A stretch of 64,000 nucleotides of DNA from Synechococcus sp. AG-679-C18 (GTDB lineage Bacteria; Cyanobacteriota; Cyanobacteriia; PCC-6307; Cyanobiaceae), in assembly GCA_003210755.1 (NCBI GenBank), contig QCUL01000002.1:62001-126000 (forward strand). Reading direction: 5' to 3'. Positions 19,789 to 28,486 of the stretch are shown piece by piece (position 1 is the first letter of the stretch; the number at the start of each line of letters is the position of its first letter). The translations under genes and the position numbers were made by a program. The notes beneath the pieces are model-generated. The model was not told where the DNA came from. It saw only the letters and a program-made list of their open reading frames with translations, and did no database searches.

Positions 19789-21079
19789 GGATCGAAGTTG
19801 CAATCGCCATACCCGCTAGCCAGCCGCCACTCCAACAGGCCTGGAAATTAAAGCCTCCAGTCACCCCATCCACATCCAGTAATTCACCCGCTAGATACAA
19901 CCCAGGACAGCGCCGACTTTCCATCGTTGCCAAATTCACTTCCCCCAAATCAACGCCACCAGCAGTGACAAATTCTTCTCCGAAGGGGCCGCGGCCCTGA
20001 ATGGATAGACGCTGAGCGCAGAGTGTTTCCAGCAACTGTCGTTCCGACTTTGCCGGAAGATCAGCCCACCGTCGTTCCCCGTCCATTCCAACCTGCGTCA
20101 AGAAAGCCAGCCAAAGGCGGCGCGGCAAATGCTCAAATGGCTTTGCAGACAACATCGTGCGACGCGCCTGATCTCGGCGCGACTGCTGCAAGATCTGCTG
20201 AACACGTTCGCGACCCAAGCCTCCACTCCAATCCACCCGCAACTCACCCTTGTAGCGATTGGCATGAAGAGCACGAGCTGCAAACGCGGATAGCCGCAAT
20301 GTGGCAGGCCCGCTCACACCCCGATGGGTGATCAGCACCCGGCCCGTCTCACGAAAGCGCTGATGACCAACATTTAAATCCAAGCCAACGTTGTCCAGTG
20401 CAATGCCACTGCATGCGCTCAAAGCAGGCGCTTGCACTTTCAAGCTGAACAACGACGGCACCGGCGGCACAATCGTGTGACCTAAATCCTGGGCAAGGCG
20501 TCTTCCGCTGGGATGGCCCCCGCTAGCTAGCAAAACCTGGCTGGCCTGATGAAAAGTAGACCGTTGATCGGAGAGTTGAAAGCCACCGCAATCAGAACAG
20601 CTGAGAGTTCGCACGGCAGAACCGCACTGAATCTTCACCCCTGCTGCCAAAGCAGCTCGCCTTAAGCACTCCACCACCGCCTCGGAGCGATTCAGCTGGG
20701 GAAACATCCGGCCGTCGGACTCTTCAACAAGAGTGAGTCCACGTTCATCGAACCAAGCAATCGAATCTCCGCAAGCAAATTGGCTGAAGGGACCCCGCAA
20801 AGGTTTGCTGCCCCGGGGGTAGTGACCCACCAACTCCATGGGATCCCAACAGGCATGGGTCACGTTGCATCGACCACCACCGCTGATACGCACTTTTGTG
20901 AGCACTTCTGGGGTTGCTTCCAAAATCAACACATCACGAACCCCTCGTTCTGCGGCGGTGATCGCCGCCATAAAACCGGCAGGCCCGCCACCGATGACGA
21001 TCAGGTCATGCCGCGGGTTGGAAACGCAAGGCGACTCCGTTGTTGCAGTAGCGCTTGCCCGTCGGTCGGGGACCGTCAT
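19763..21079 (-). CDS. NAD(P)/FAD-dependent oxidoreductase, HI0933/YhiN family
   Basis: A flavoprotein of about 438 residues. It has an N-terminal FAD loop VIGGGPAGFMAAI, the family motif KVRISGGGRCNVTHA, the central LLASGGHPSGRRLAQDLGH, and the C-terminal FVTAGGVDLGEVN and GLYLAGELLDVDGVTGGFNFQ, which is diagnostic of the HI0933/YhiN group. Physiological substrate unknown. No ATG, GTG or TTG lies between ATG 21079 and the FAD loop, so the start must be 21079 or an upstream ATG (21088, 21103); the first 74 or more bases therefore overlap the 3' end of msrB on the same strand. Confidence 0.88.
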   Translation of the reverse strand: MTVPDRRASATATTESPCVSNPRHDLIVIGGGPAGFMAAITAAERGVRDVLILEATPEVLTKVRISGGGRCNVTHACWDPMELVGHYPRGSKPLRGPFSQFACGDSIAWFDERGLTLVEESDGRMFPQLNRSEAVVECLRRAALAAGVKIQCGSAVRTLSCSDCGGFQLSDQRSTFHQASQVLLASGGHPSGRRLAQDLGHTIVPPVPSLFSLKVQAPALSACSGIALDNVGLDLNVGHQRFRETGRVLITHRGVSGPATLRLSAFAARALHANRYKGELRVDWSGGLGRERVQQILQQSRRDQARRTMLSAKPFEHLPRRLWLAFLTQVGMDGERRWADLPAKSERQLLETLCAQRLSIQGRGPFGEEFVTAGGVDLGEVNLATMESRRCPGLYLAGELLDVDGVTGGFNFQACWSGGWLAGMAIATSILTESDQTQ

Positions 21080-21518
21080 TAAAAACATGGCCCTGATGCC
21101 CACCGCAGCGGCTGCAGTGATATTCAGTGCGTGGAAAGATCAATTTGAAATCTACTTTCGTATCCACACCACCCGGGAGTGGATCCCAAAAACTTGGCCA
21201 GCCAGTGCCGCTATCAAACTTGGCTGCTGAAGCAAACAACGCAAGATCACAGCCAGCACAGTGATAAGTGCCGTTTCGTTTTTCGTTGTTGTAGGCACTG
21301 GTGAACGGTCGCTCTGTTCCGTCCTGACGCAAGACCTGATAAGCCTCAGGCGACAGACGCTTCTTCCATTCCTCATCGCTGAGATCCCATTTGGCATCAC
21401 TGGCCTTAGATGCAGCCAGCACCTGATCTGGGGCTCTCAGGACACCAACAACTCCCGAAATCGAGGCCACAAGCATCGAACGACGGCTCATCAACCAAGG
21501 CTGCGTCGAAGCACTCAT
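21006..21518 (-). CDS. msrB: Exported peptide-methionine (R)-S-oxide reductase
   Basis: MsrB reduces methionine-R-sulfoxide in proteins. The protein begins at ATG 21518 (170 residues), or at ATG 21491, just before a twin-arginine-like leader MSRRSMLVASISGVV, so it is probably exported to the periplasm or thylakoid lumen. The catalytic domain has SPEAYQVLRQDGTERPF, the zinc pairs CAGC and CSRC, FDSGTGWPSFWDP, GHVFNDGPRPTGKRYC with the catalytic cysteine, and NGVALRF. The frame is open further upstream but that segment is not conserved-looking. The end overlaps the start of the flavoprotein gene. Confidence 0.92.
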   Translation of the reverse strand: MSASTQPWLMSRRSMLVASISGVVGVLRAPDQVLAASKASDAKWDLSDEEWKKRLSPEAYQVLRQDGTERPFTSAYNNEKRNGTYHCAGCDLALFASAAKFDSGTGWPSFWDPLPGGVDTKVDFKLIFPRTEYHCSRCGGHQGHVFNDGPRPTGKRYCNNGVALRFQPAA

Positions 21519-21586
21519 CACCAGTGTCTCAAAACAATGAGTTCGTTCTAAAGCGATACCGGCAGGAAACGAGGCAGCATGAAGGA

Positions 21587-22591
21587 ATGGATTCCCCACT
21601 TAACTCAGATCGGGAACCCGCCTGGCGATTCAGTGTGGCGCCCATGATGGACTGCACAGATCGGCATTTCCGGATGGTGATGCGCCAGATCACCAAACAA
21701 AGTCTTCTCTACAGCGAGATGGTGGTGGCTCAAGCGCTGCATCACAGCAATCGCCGGGAACGACTTCTTGATTTTGACCCTGAGGAACATCCCATAGCCC
21801 TTCAATTAGGGGGTGACGATCCTGCATTGCTGGCAGACGCCACGCGGATGGCAGCCGATTGGGGTTACGACGAGATCAACCTCAATGTGGGCTGCCCAAG
21901 CCCAAGGGTGCAAGCCGGGAATTTTGGGGCTTGCTTAATGGCAGAACCACAAACCGTGGCACGTTGTGTGGAGGCCATGGTTGCAGCAACATCCCTACCA
22001 ATCACTGTCAAGCATCGAGTAGGTATCGATGACCTCGATAGTGATGACCTACTGAGACAATTTGTTGACCAGGTAGCAGCCGCCGGGGCATATCGTTTTT
22101 CCGTGCATGCCCGTAAGGCATGGCTTGAAGGCTTAGATCCCAAACAAAACCGCACGATTCCTGCTCTACAGCACGATCGAGTGATCGCCTTAAAAGAATC
22201 CAGGCCAGATCTCACCATCGAATTGAATGGTGGCCTTGATACCCCTGAGGATTGCCTTAACGCCCTAAAACACTGCGATGGGGCGATGGTTGGACGGGCC
22301 GCCTATGCCCATCCATTGCGCTGGCGTGAGATCGACAGCCTGATCTACGACACCGCGCCGCGCCGAGTGATGGCCTCCGATGTTGTGGTTGGTCTGATCC
22401 CCCATGCCGAACGCCATCTCCAGCGAGGAGGACGACTTTGGGATTTATGCCGGCATCTCGTCCATGTTGTGGAAGGAGTTCCAGGAGCCAGGCACTGGCG
22501 TAACAAACTCAGCACCAGCGCTCAAAGAGCTGATGCTGGGTTATCAGTCCTTGAAGTAGCAGCTCAAGAGCTTCTCGATGCCGGACTCTGA
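21587..22591 (+). CDS. dusA: tRNA-dihydrouridine synthase, DusA type
   Basis: Flavin enzyme reducing uridines in the tRNA D-loop. ATG 21587 with GAAGGA upstream gives 334 residues. Shows FSVAPMMDCTDRHFR, the catalytic-cysteine segment NLNVGCPSPRVQAGNFGACLM, VKHRVGIDD, the FSVHARKAWLEGL lysine/histidine region and IELNGGL / DGAMVGRAAYAHP. The MMDCTDRH N-terminus matches DusA rather than DusB or DusC. It is divergent from msrB and convergent with the RNA-binding protein gene. Confidence 0.93.
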   Translation: MDSPLNSDREPAWRFSVAPMMDCTDRHFRMVMRQITKQSLLYSEMVVAQALHHSNRRERLLDFDPEEHPIALQLGGDDPALLADATRMAADWGYDEINLNVGCPSPRVQAGNFGACLMAEPQTVARCVEAMVAATSLPITVKHRVGIDDLDSDDLLRQFVDQVAAAGAYRFSVHARKAWLEGLDPKQNRTIPALQHDRVIALKESRPDLTIELNGGLDTPEDCLNALKHCDGAMVGRAAYAHPLRWREIDSLIYDTAPRRVMASDVVVGLIPHAERHLQRGGRLWDLCRHLVHVVEGVPGARHWRNKLSTSAQRADAGLSVLEVAAQELLDAGL

Positions 22592-22592
22592 G

Positions 22593-22608
22593 CATTCCCG
22601 ATGGAATG
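22593..22608. terminator. Possible short terminator hairpin between dusA and the RNA-binding protein gene
   Basis: CATTCC-CGAT-GGAATG (22593-22608), a 6-bp stem with a 4-base loop in the 19-base gap between two convergent genes. There is no T-run on either side, so this is only suggestive of a terminator. Confidence 0.3.
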
Positions 22609-22610
22609 AA

Positions 22611-23144
22611 TCAGCCTTCGGCACCGCCATAACCACTGCTGTCATCGGCGCCACCTCGACGTCGACGAGTACGACCATCGTCGAAGGCACTACCTCCATT
22701 GGCCGGAGGAGCTCCACTGCCATAGCTACGGTCTTCCCAGCCACTAGCTCCAGATCGGCGTTCACCGCCACCGCCGTAGTTACCACCGCCGCCGCCGCCG
22801 TAGTTGCCGCCACCACCGCCGCCGCCGTAGTTACCACCACCGCCGCCGCCGCCGTAGTTACCGCCACCGCCGCCGCCGCCGAAATCACGACGTGGGGCAC
22901 TGCCACGAGGCTCTGCCTTGTTGATGCGCAGGGGACGACCCATCAACTCAGCACCTTGAAGTGCCTCTATGGCAGATGCTTCAGCAGCTTCATCGCTCAT
23001 CTCGACAAAAGCAAAGCCGCGTTTGCGACCAGTGTCTCGCTCAAGAGGGAGGGCACAATTCGTGACCTCGCCATAGGTGGAAAACAGCTCAATGATGTCT
23101 TCCTGCTCAGCGCGGAACGGCAGATTGCCTACAAAAATGCTCAC
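22611..23144 (-). CDS. Glycine-rich RNA-binding protein (RRM)
   Basis: A 177-residue cyanobacterial Rbp-type protein. One RRM occupies residues 1-77 with RNP2 IFVGNLPF (3-10) and RNP1 KRGFAFVEM (41-49). Residues 89-127 are a low-complexity GGGGGGGNY array, followed by an Arg/Gly/Ser tail with RTRRRRGG. In cyanobacteria such proteins bind U-rich RNA and several are cold-induced; induction here is not shown. The 126-base upstream gap holds its promoter and leader. Confidence 0.93.
   Translation of the reverse strand: MSIFVGNLPFRAEQEDIIELFSTYGEVTNCALPLERDTGRKRGFAFVEMSDEAAEASAIEALQGAELMGRPLRINKAEPRGSAPRRDFGGGGGGGNYGGGGGGGNYGGGGGGGNYGGGGGGNYGGGGERRSGASGWEDRSYGSGAPPANGGSAFDDGRTRRRRGGADDSSGYGGAEG
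22764..22880 (-). repeat. Tandem repeat coding the Gly-rich tail of the RNA-binding protein
   Basis: Three 27-base units coding GGGGGGGNY and one 24-base unit coding GGGGGGNY, then GGGG (protein residues 89-127). On the plus strand the array reads as CCGCCGCC-rich blocks separated by GTAGTT. It is an in-frame array prone to slippage and likely to vary in unit number between strains. Confidence 0.9.
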
Positions 23145-23270
23145 TTACCTGATGGACCGAAGTTAGGAGGGACCAATGGGATCAAAGGGCCAAAAATTCA
23201 TGGACCTGCAAAAGATCATTGAACCTTTGGCCTCTTAAGAGTAGTCCGATCTCAGCCGAATGATCACTAA

Positions 23271-24689
23271 TCAAACAACCTGATCCGCGAGCCCAAATCG
23301 TTTGTTCCAAATTGCAAGCTGTTCATTAACGCGATCGAACCCTGTTCCCCCTTCGCTAGTTCGAGCTTTAACCACATTTCTGGGTGTCAATGCCTCGAAC
23401 AAATTTGCCTCGAACGCTGGATGAAACTGCTTCCATCGCTCAAGACTCATTTCACGAAGAAGCATTCCCTCCTGAAGGCAATGCTTCACCACTGCACCCA
23501 CCAGTTGATAAGCCTCCCGGAAAGGAACCTGCTTGGCAACAAGATAATCGGCTACATCAGTGGCATTGGAATAGTCCGCAGCAACAGCCGCCTCAAGGCG
23601 TTCGGTCCTGAAACTCAATCCTTCCTGCAGCAAAATCGTCATCGCCTCAAGGCATTGTGATGTAGTGGCAACCACATCAAACAACGCCTCTTTGTCCTCC
23701 TGAAAATCTTTGTTGTAGGCCAGTGGTAGGCCCTTGATCATCGTCAGCAAGCCTTGCAAATGGCCAAACACCCGCCCGCATTTGCCACGCACCAATTCAG
23801 GAACATCGGGATTCTTTTTCTGCGGCATCAGGCTGCTACCTGTGGCACAGCGATCTGTGAGCTGTATGAAGCCACATTCCTCTGACGCCCAAAAAATCAC
23901 CTCCTCAGCAAGACGACTGAGATGCACCATCACCAGTGAGGCCGCGGCCGAAAATTCCACCGTGAAATCACGATCGCTGACGGCATCAAGGCTGTTGGCA
24001 TAGATGCCATCAAAGCCGAGCGCGGTCGCGGTGCTTCTGCGATCAATCGGTACCGGAGTACCTGCCAAAGCAGCTGCCCCCAAAGGAGAAAGATTCAGCC
24101 TTTTACGCACATCCGCCATCCGCTGCCGATCCCTCTCCAACATCTCGACGTAGGCAAGAAGATGGTGAGCTAGGCAAAGAGGCTGAGCCCGCTGCAGATG
24201 GGTGTAGCCAGGAATCAGAGTGTTTCGATGAAGGTTTGCCTGCTGAAGCAAAGCGCGCTGAAAGCCAAAAAGATATTGCTCAAGTTCATCCAAACGCCGC
24301 CTAAGCCAGAGGCGTAAATCAGTTCCTACCTGATCATTACGACTTCGACCGGTGTGCAATTTTTTGCCCACCGGTCCAAGCAAAGTGATCAAACGGCGTT
24401 CAACGGCGAAGTGAATATCTTCATCAGCCAGGCCTGGGTGAAATTGACCTGATGCAGCTTCCTGGCGGATCTGTTCAAGACCTCTTACAAGTTGATCAGC
24501 CTCACCTAACTGGATCACACCGCACTCTGAAAGCATTCGGGCATGTGCGATTGACCCATCTAGATCTTCTTGAAGGAGGGTGATGTCGAAGCTGATCGAA
24601 GCATTGAAACGCTCAATCGCGGGATGTAACCCCTCCTCAAACCTGTCACTCCAGGTTGCGGAGTCTCCACCTGTCACCCCGCCTGCCAT
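23271..24689 (-). CDS. argH: Argininosuccinate lyase
   Basis: ArgH cleaves argininosuccinate to arginine and fumarate. I start at ATG 24689 ([10 protein letters not shown]), which has AAGGA about 8 bases upstream; ATG 24698 is alternative. 472 residues. Shows HAxML ([13 protein letters not shown]), the [14 protein letters not shown] segment, [12 protein letters not shown] and the superfamily signature [12 protein letters not shown]. Monocistronic or cotranscribed with the phosphatase gene upstream (32 bases). argG, the preceding enzyme, is 32 kb away across the putative origin. Confidence 0.95.
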   Translation of the reverse strand: MAGGVTGGDSATWSDRFEEGLHPAIERFNASISFDITLLQEDLDGSIAHARMLSECGVIQLGEADQLVRGLEQIRQEAASGQFHPGLADEDIHFAVERRLITLLGPVGKKLHTGRSRNDQVGTDLRLWLRRRLDELEQYLFGFQRALLQQANLHRNTLIPGYTHLQRAQPLCLAHHLLAYVEMLERDRQRMADVRKRLNLSPLGAAALAGTPVPIDRRSTATALGFDGIYANSLDAVSDRDFTVEFSAAASLVMVHLSRLAEEVIFWASEECGFIQLTDRCATGSSLMPQKKNPDVPELVRGKCGRVFGHLQGLLTMIKGLPLAYNKDFQEDKEALFDVVATTSQCLEAMTILLQEGLSFRTERLEAAVAADYSNATDVADYLVAKQVPFREAYQLVGAVVKHCLQEGMLLREMSLERWKQFHPAFEANLFEALTPRNVVKARTSEGGTGFDRVNEQLAIWNKRFGLADQVV

Positions 24690-24721
24690 GGCATTCATCC
24701 TTTGTTCTTGTCCTCAGCTTG

Positions 24722-26131
24722 TCAGGCCAGAGACCGGGGCACAGACGGCAGCATGATCTCTTCCTTGACCTTGAGAACCACCATCGAGGCATCATCATCT
24801 AACTGACTGTCAGGCCCTACAAACCGATCGAGGCGACTGAACAACTGATCAAGAATTCCCTGGGATCCAGTTCCCGATCGGCAGGCTTGCTCAAGAGAAC
24901 GCATCAACCGAGCCTCATCAAAGCGGTCTCCCGTCATTCCAGGAGCTTCTGTCACGCCGTCCGTGTAATAGAGAAGGACATCACCAGGATCAAGCACAAG
25001 TGATTCGCAGCCATATTCGGCCTCAGGCTGAAGGCCTATCAGGAGCCCAGGGGCGTCCAATCGCATCAATTTGCGTGACTGAGATCGCCAAATCAAGGGG
25101 GGATTATGAGCTGCATTGGCGTAACGCAGGCGCCTGGTCCGTGGATCGAAATCGGAGTAAAACAGCGTCACGAACCTGTGAGATTGAGACAGATCTTCGA
25201 GCGCTAACTGATTGAGGTCATAAAGAATGCGATCAGGCGGCAGACCACTCAAGACCTCTGCTCTCAACATGCCGCGGAGCATCGTCATCAATAAACCTGC
25301 TGGCACACCCTTACCCATCACATCGCCCATCACGAAGGCCCAACGTCCCCGCTCCCTTCGGCGACCGATCAATTCTGGACGGGTAGGGATGAAGTCGTAA
25401 TAATCACCACCAACTTGGAAGGCAGGCCGGCATCGAGCCGCAAGGTCCACACCTTCAATCACTGGGCAGTGATCTGGCAAAAGCTGAGCCTGTATATCCG
25501 CTCCAATACTGAGCTGCCGATCAACCCTTTCGTGGCGACGAGCCTCCTGAAGCATCAGATCATTTTCAATCGCTACTCCAGTGAGATCAGCAACCAGTTG
25601 CACGTGTCGACGATGGACATCACTCCAAGCGAGAGGACTTGACGGATTAAACACGTAGAGGCGGCCTCTTGGACGACCCCTAGAGATCACAGACGTCGCA
25701 AAAAGTCCTGAACTGCCGAGCTGCCTTTGAACTAGATGATCGATTGAACGAACGAGGCTGTCGTCGGAGCCAAAGCCAACAGTATTTCCAGGCTCATGGG
25801 CAGCAAGAGCCCTCAATAAACCATCCGTACGTGGACCAGGAAGCATCTGTAGCTGATCACGCCATAGGCGTCCATCAGGCTGAAACGGAACAATCAGTGA
25901 ACCTTGAACTCCAACAAGTCGAGCTGCCACCACAGGGACCAACTCCAAAAATCGGCTGAGGTTGCTGAAGCTCCGCAACGCAAAACCAAGTGACACCAAC
26001 AGCTCCTGATTCGAGCGCTGTTCTCGTGACAAGCTCTCTAATAGCTGTCGTAACGAGGCTGGAGCCGTCGACGGTTGGCTGACTCCTCTTTGGGGAGGTG
26101 CAGGATGTCGCCAAGAAGGTGTGCTGCTCAA
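24722..26131 (-). CDS. GAF-domain PP2C-type (SpoIIE/RsbU-like) serine phosphatase
   Basis: A 469-residue protein: a helical/GAF-like sensory region (about 60-215) followed by an RsbU/SpoIIE-type Mn-dependent phosphatase domain (about 225-465). The metal-binding aspartates are visible in GGDYYDFI, FVMGDVMGKGVPAGLLM, LLYYTDGVTEA and LDDDASMVVLKV. The start is TTG 26131; no ATG occurs before the upstream stop. Such phosphatases usually dephosphorylate an anti-sigma-antagonist (STAS) protein, but no such partner or kinase gene is next to it, so the target is unknown. Confidence 0.88.
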   Translation of the reverse strand: MSSTPSWRHPAPPQRGVSQPSTAPASLRQLLESLSREQRSNQELLVSLGFALRSFSNLSRFLELVPVVAARLVGVQGSLIVPFQPDGRLWRDQLQMLPGPRTDGLLRALAAHEPGNTVGFGSDDSLVRSIDHLVQRQLGSSGLFATSVISRGRPRGRLYVFNPSSPLAWSDVHRRHVQLVADLTGVAIENDLMLQEARRHERVDRQLSIGADIQAQLLPDHCPVIEGVDLAARCRPAFQVGGDYYDFIPTRPELIGRRRERGRWAFVMGDVMGKGVPAGLLMTMLRGMLRAEVLSGLPPDRILYDLNQLALEDLSQSHRFVTLFYSDFDPRTRRLRYANAAHNPPLIWRSQSRKLMRLDAPGLLIGLQPEAEYGCESLVLDPGDVLLYYTDGVTEAPGMTGDRFDEARLMRSLEQACRSGTGSQGILDQLFSRLDRFVGPDSQLDDDASMVVLKVKEEIMLPSVPRSLA

Positions 26132-26196
26132 GGCATACCACTCAGCAGAAGGCGCAACGTAGCAAGTTCATGCAGATCAAGCAGTAATGCACAGCA

Positions 26197-27828
26197 TCAA
26201 CGCGTTGCCAATAGGGCCTCCACAAACTCAAAACTGTTGAAGGGACGAAGATCACGAATCGCCTCACCAGCTCCAATGAAACGAATGGGCAACTTCGCTT
26301 CTGAAGCAACAGCAAGAGCAACTCCTCCTCTCGCAGTGCCGTCCAGCTTCGTAATCACAACACCTGTAAGACCAGCAGCACGCGCGAATGCCATTGCCTG
26401 TTTCAAGCCATTCTGGCCCTGACTGGCATCGAGCACCAATAACGATTCAACGTGAGCATCAGGTGCAAGACGATCCACAACACGGCGAATCTTTTCAAGC
26501 TCCTCCATCAGATTGTGCTTGGTCTGAAGCCGACCAGCCGTATCCACCAGGACCAGATCCGTTCCTTTGGAACGTGCTGCACCGATCGCATCAAAGACAA
26601 CCGCTGCAGGATCTGCATTCGCGGAAGGATTCGCCACGACTGGCACATCACTGCGATCACCCCACACTTGTACCTGTTGCACAGCTGCGGCACGGAAGGT
26701 GTCAGCAGCTGCGATTAATGCTGAATAGCCACTGCGAACAGCGAGGTTGGCGAGCTTGCCAAGGGTGGTTGTTTTACCAACACCATTGACACCAACCAAA
26801 AGCCAAACGTTCAAGCGCTCCCTCTGAGGCGCCAGTACGTCAACACCACTGGCCCGAATCGGTTCATCAAGCAGGCTACGAAGCTGTTCTTTAAGAAAAC
26901 GAATACCTTCACTTGGGTCAACGACCTCTTCGTTCATTCTTTGTCTCAAGGCATCCAGCACCTGATCGGTAGCCTGAACACCAGCATCAGCCCTCAGCAA
27001 AAGCGACTCAAGGTCATCAACCACCTCAGGTGTGAGGGGATCGTCGCCAAGATTCTCGAGCAGGCCAGTAACAAAGCCCTGGCGAGTTTTCTCCAGGCCT
27101 TGACGCAGCCTCCCTAACCAGTCGATCTCCTCAAGTGTGACCTGATCTGCGTTACGTCCTTGTGCCGCTAGAACCTCAGCGGACCAAGTGAATGCATCAT
27201 CAAATTCCCCAAGACTGGGTTCATCCTGATCAGTTTCATCGGGCTGAAAATTATTTTTGCTTACCGATACAACGGCTGAAACGGAGTCAAGCTCCGCAGG
27301 TTGCTCCAGCTCTTGCCGACGCTGATCGCGCTGAGCTGCTGCCTGTTCAAGAAAAGAAAGGGCCGGAGGGACGAGATCTGCTGGTGCCTCAGCTGGAACC
27401 TCTATTTCGGGGACAACTGGCTCCGAGCCCTTTTGTTCTGATGGCGATTGAGCAGTAGCAGAGGAAGCAACAGCTGCTGGAGAATCAGCGCTTTGAGCAG
27501 GAGGAGCTGCGAGTTCAGATTGAACTGCCTCAACTGTCTCCACTTGAGGATCTTTAGCCGCTTCTTTCGAGACGCCGGTGTCCTCTTTAGCCTTTTTCTC
27601 TGCCTCAGCAATCTCGGCCTTTTGAGCCTTCAGCCGTGCGTATGCCTGACGAGCCCATTCAAGAGGATCCTCTTCCGACGCATCAGATCCAGACTGCTGG
27701 GTGTCAACTTTTTGAGTTGAAGAGGAATCTTTCGGAGAAGGCTGATCCTTTCGATCAGCTTGGTCAACTGGAGGGTCAGCTGAGTCCTCAGGTGGAACAG
27801 CACTGCGATTAAACCAGTCGTAGACCAT
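26197..27828 (-). CDS. ftsY: Signal recognition particle receptor FtsY
   Basis: FtsY docks SRP-ribosome complexes to the membrane. ATG 27828 (MVYDWFNRS) gives 543 residues, long for the family. The first about 235 residues form an acidic, Ala/Gln/Ser/Pro-rich A-domain; the NG domain follows with WLGRLRQGLEKTRQGF, G1 GVNGVGKTTTLGKLA, AADTFRAAAVQQ, G3 DTAGRLQTKHNLMEEL and G4 TKLDGTARGG. The start lies 4 bases after the nusB stop codon, so nusB and ftsY are cotranscribed. Confidence 0.95.
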   Translation of the reverse strand: MVYDWFNRSAVPPEDSADPPVDQADRKDQPSPKDSSSTQKVDTQQSGSDASEEDPLEWARQAYARLKAQKAEIAEAEKKAKEDTGVSKEAAKDPQVETVEAVQSELAAPPAQSADSPAAVASSATAQSPSEQKGSEPVVPEIEVPAEAPADLVPPALSFLEQAAAQRDQRRQELEQPAELDSVSAVVSVSKNNFQPDETDQDEPSLGEFDDAFTWSAEVLAAQGRNADQVTLEEIDWLGRLRQGLEKTRQGFVTGLLENLGDDPLTPEVVDDLESLLLRADAGVQATDQVLDALRQRMNEEVVDPSEGIRFLKEQLRSLLDEPIRASGVDVLAPQRERLNVWLLVGVNGVGKTTTLGKLANLAVRSGYSALIAAADTFRAAAVQQVQVWGDRSDVPVVANPSANADPAAVVFDAIGAARSKGTDLVLVDTAGRLQTKHNLMEELEKIRRVVDRLAPDAHVESLLVLDASQGQNGLKQAMAFARAAGLTGVVITKLDGTARGGVALAVASEAKLPIRFIGAGEAIRDLRPFNSFEFVEALLATR

Positions 27829-27832
27829 GATT

Positions 27833-28465
27833 TCAGGGCAACACCTGTGAGGGAGAGTTCTGCAGACGACGCAGTACACCGTTAATCATCTTCCGTCCTT
27901 GCTCATCACTAAATCGATGAGCTAGCTCAACAGCTTCATTACAAGCCACAGCCACAGGCGTTTTGAGTTCAGAGAGATCAATAACCGCCAAGCGCAAAAT
28001 ATCGCGATCAATGCGTGGTAGTCGTGCAATACGCCAGCCCTCCATCACACCATCGAGCAACTGATCAATCTCTTTGCGCTTTCGAAGAACAAAGGTCACG
28101 CGTTGCATGGCATCGCGGCGCACCTGATCTTGATTGGAAAGAGCCAACAAGCGGGGCAGCTCAAGACTCGCTGATAGACCATTCAGAACTTGTTCTGCAC
28201 CTGATAAGGACGCTTGTAAAGACAAACGAACTGATGCGTGATCAGAAGAGGGACCATCCTTCAGTTCACTATCAAGCAAATGCTGCTGAGCTTTTTCCAA
28301 ATCTCCAGCACAACAGTCAAGGACTTCTGTCCAGTGCTGTAACAGGCTATCGAGACCTTTCTGAAGCAAGGTATCCAAGGAGAGATCGAGGGGTTCACCT
28401 ACTCGCTCAGGACATTGACCGAGCACTAGCAGCGCTAATTCACGGGAGAGGGATCGGGACTGCAT
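27833..28465 (-). CDS. nusB: Transcription antitermination factor NusB
   Basis: A 210-residue NusB. The C-terminal 140 residues carry the all-helical core with VMEGWRIARLPRIDRDILRLAVIDL and TPVAVACNEAVELAHRFSDEQGRKMINGVL, which binds boxA RNA and NusE/S10. The N-terminal 70-residue extension is longer than in E. coli but similar to the cyanobacterial form. ATG 28465 chosen, with ATG 28471 two codons upstream equally possible. It precedes ftsY by 4 bases and follows the DUF502 gene. Confidence 0.93.
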   Translation of the reverse strand: MQSRSLSRELALLVLGQCPERVGEPLDLSLDTLLQKGLDSLLQHWTEVLDCCAGDLEKAQQHLLDSELKDGPSSDHASVRLSLQASLSGAEQVLNGLSASLELPRLLALSNQDQVRRDAMQRVTFVLRKRKEIDQLLDGVMEGWRIARLPRIDRDILRLAVIDLSELKTPVAVACNEAVELAHRFSDEQGRKMINGVLRRLQNSPSQVLP

Positions 28466-28486
28466 GGACATACGGCCGAGGCGAGT

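Noticed and set aside
22764-22880. Repeat array considered as a CRISPR-like array
   Set aside because: Units are contiguous 27-base codon repeats with no spacers and lie inside an RNA-binding protein gene.
22578-23222. Open 214-residue plus-strand frame, Thr/Ala-rich, opposite the RNA-binding protein
   Set aside because: It arises from the reverse complement of the Gly-rich array and has no domain; the minus-strand RRM frame is clearly the gene.
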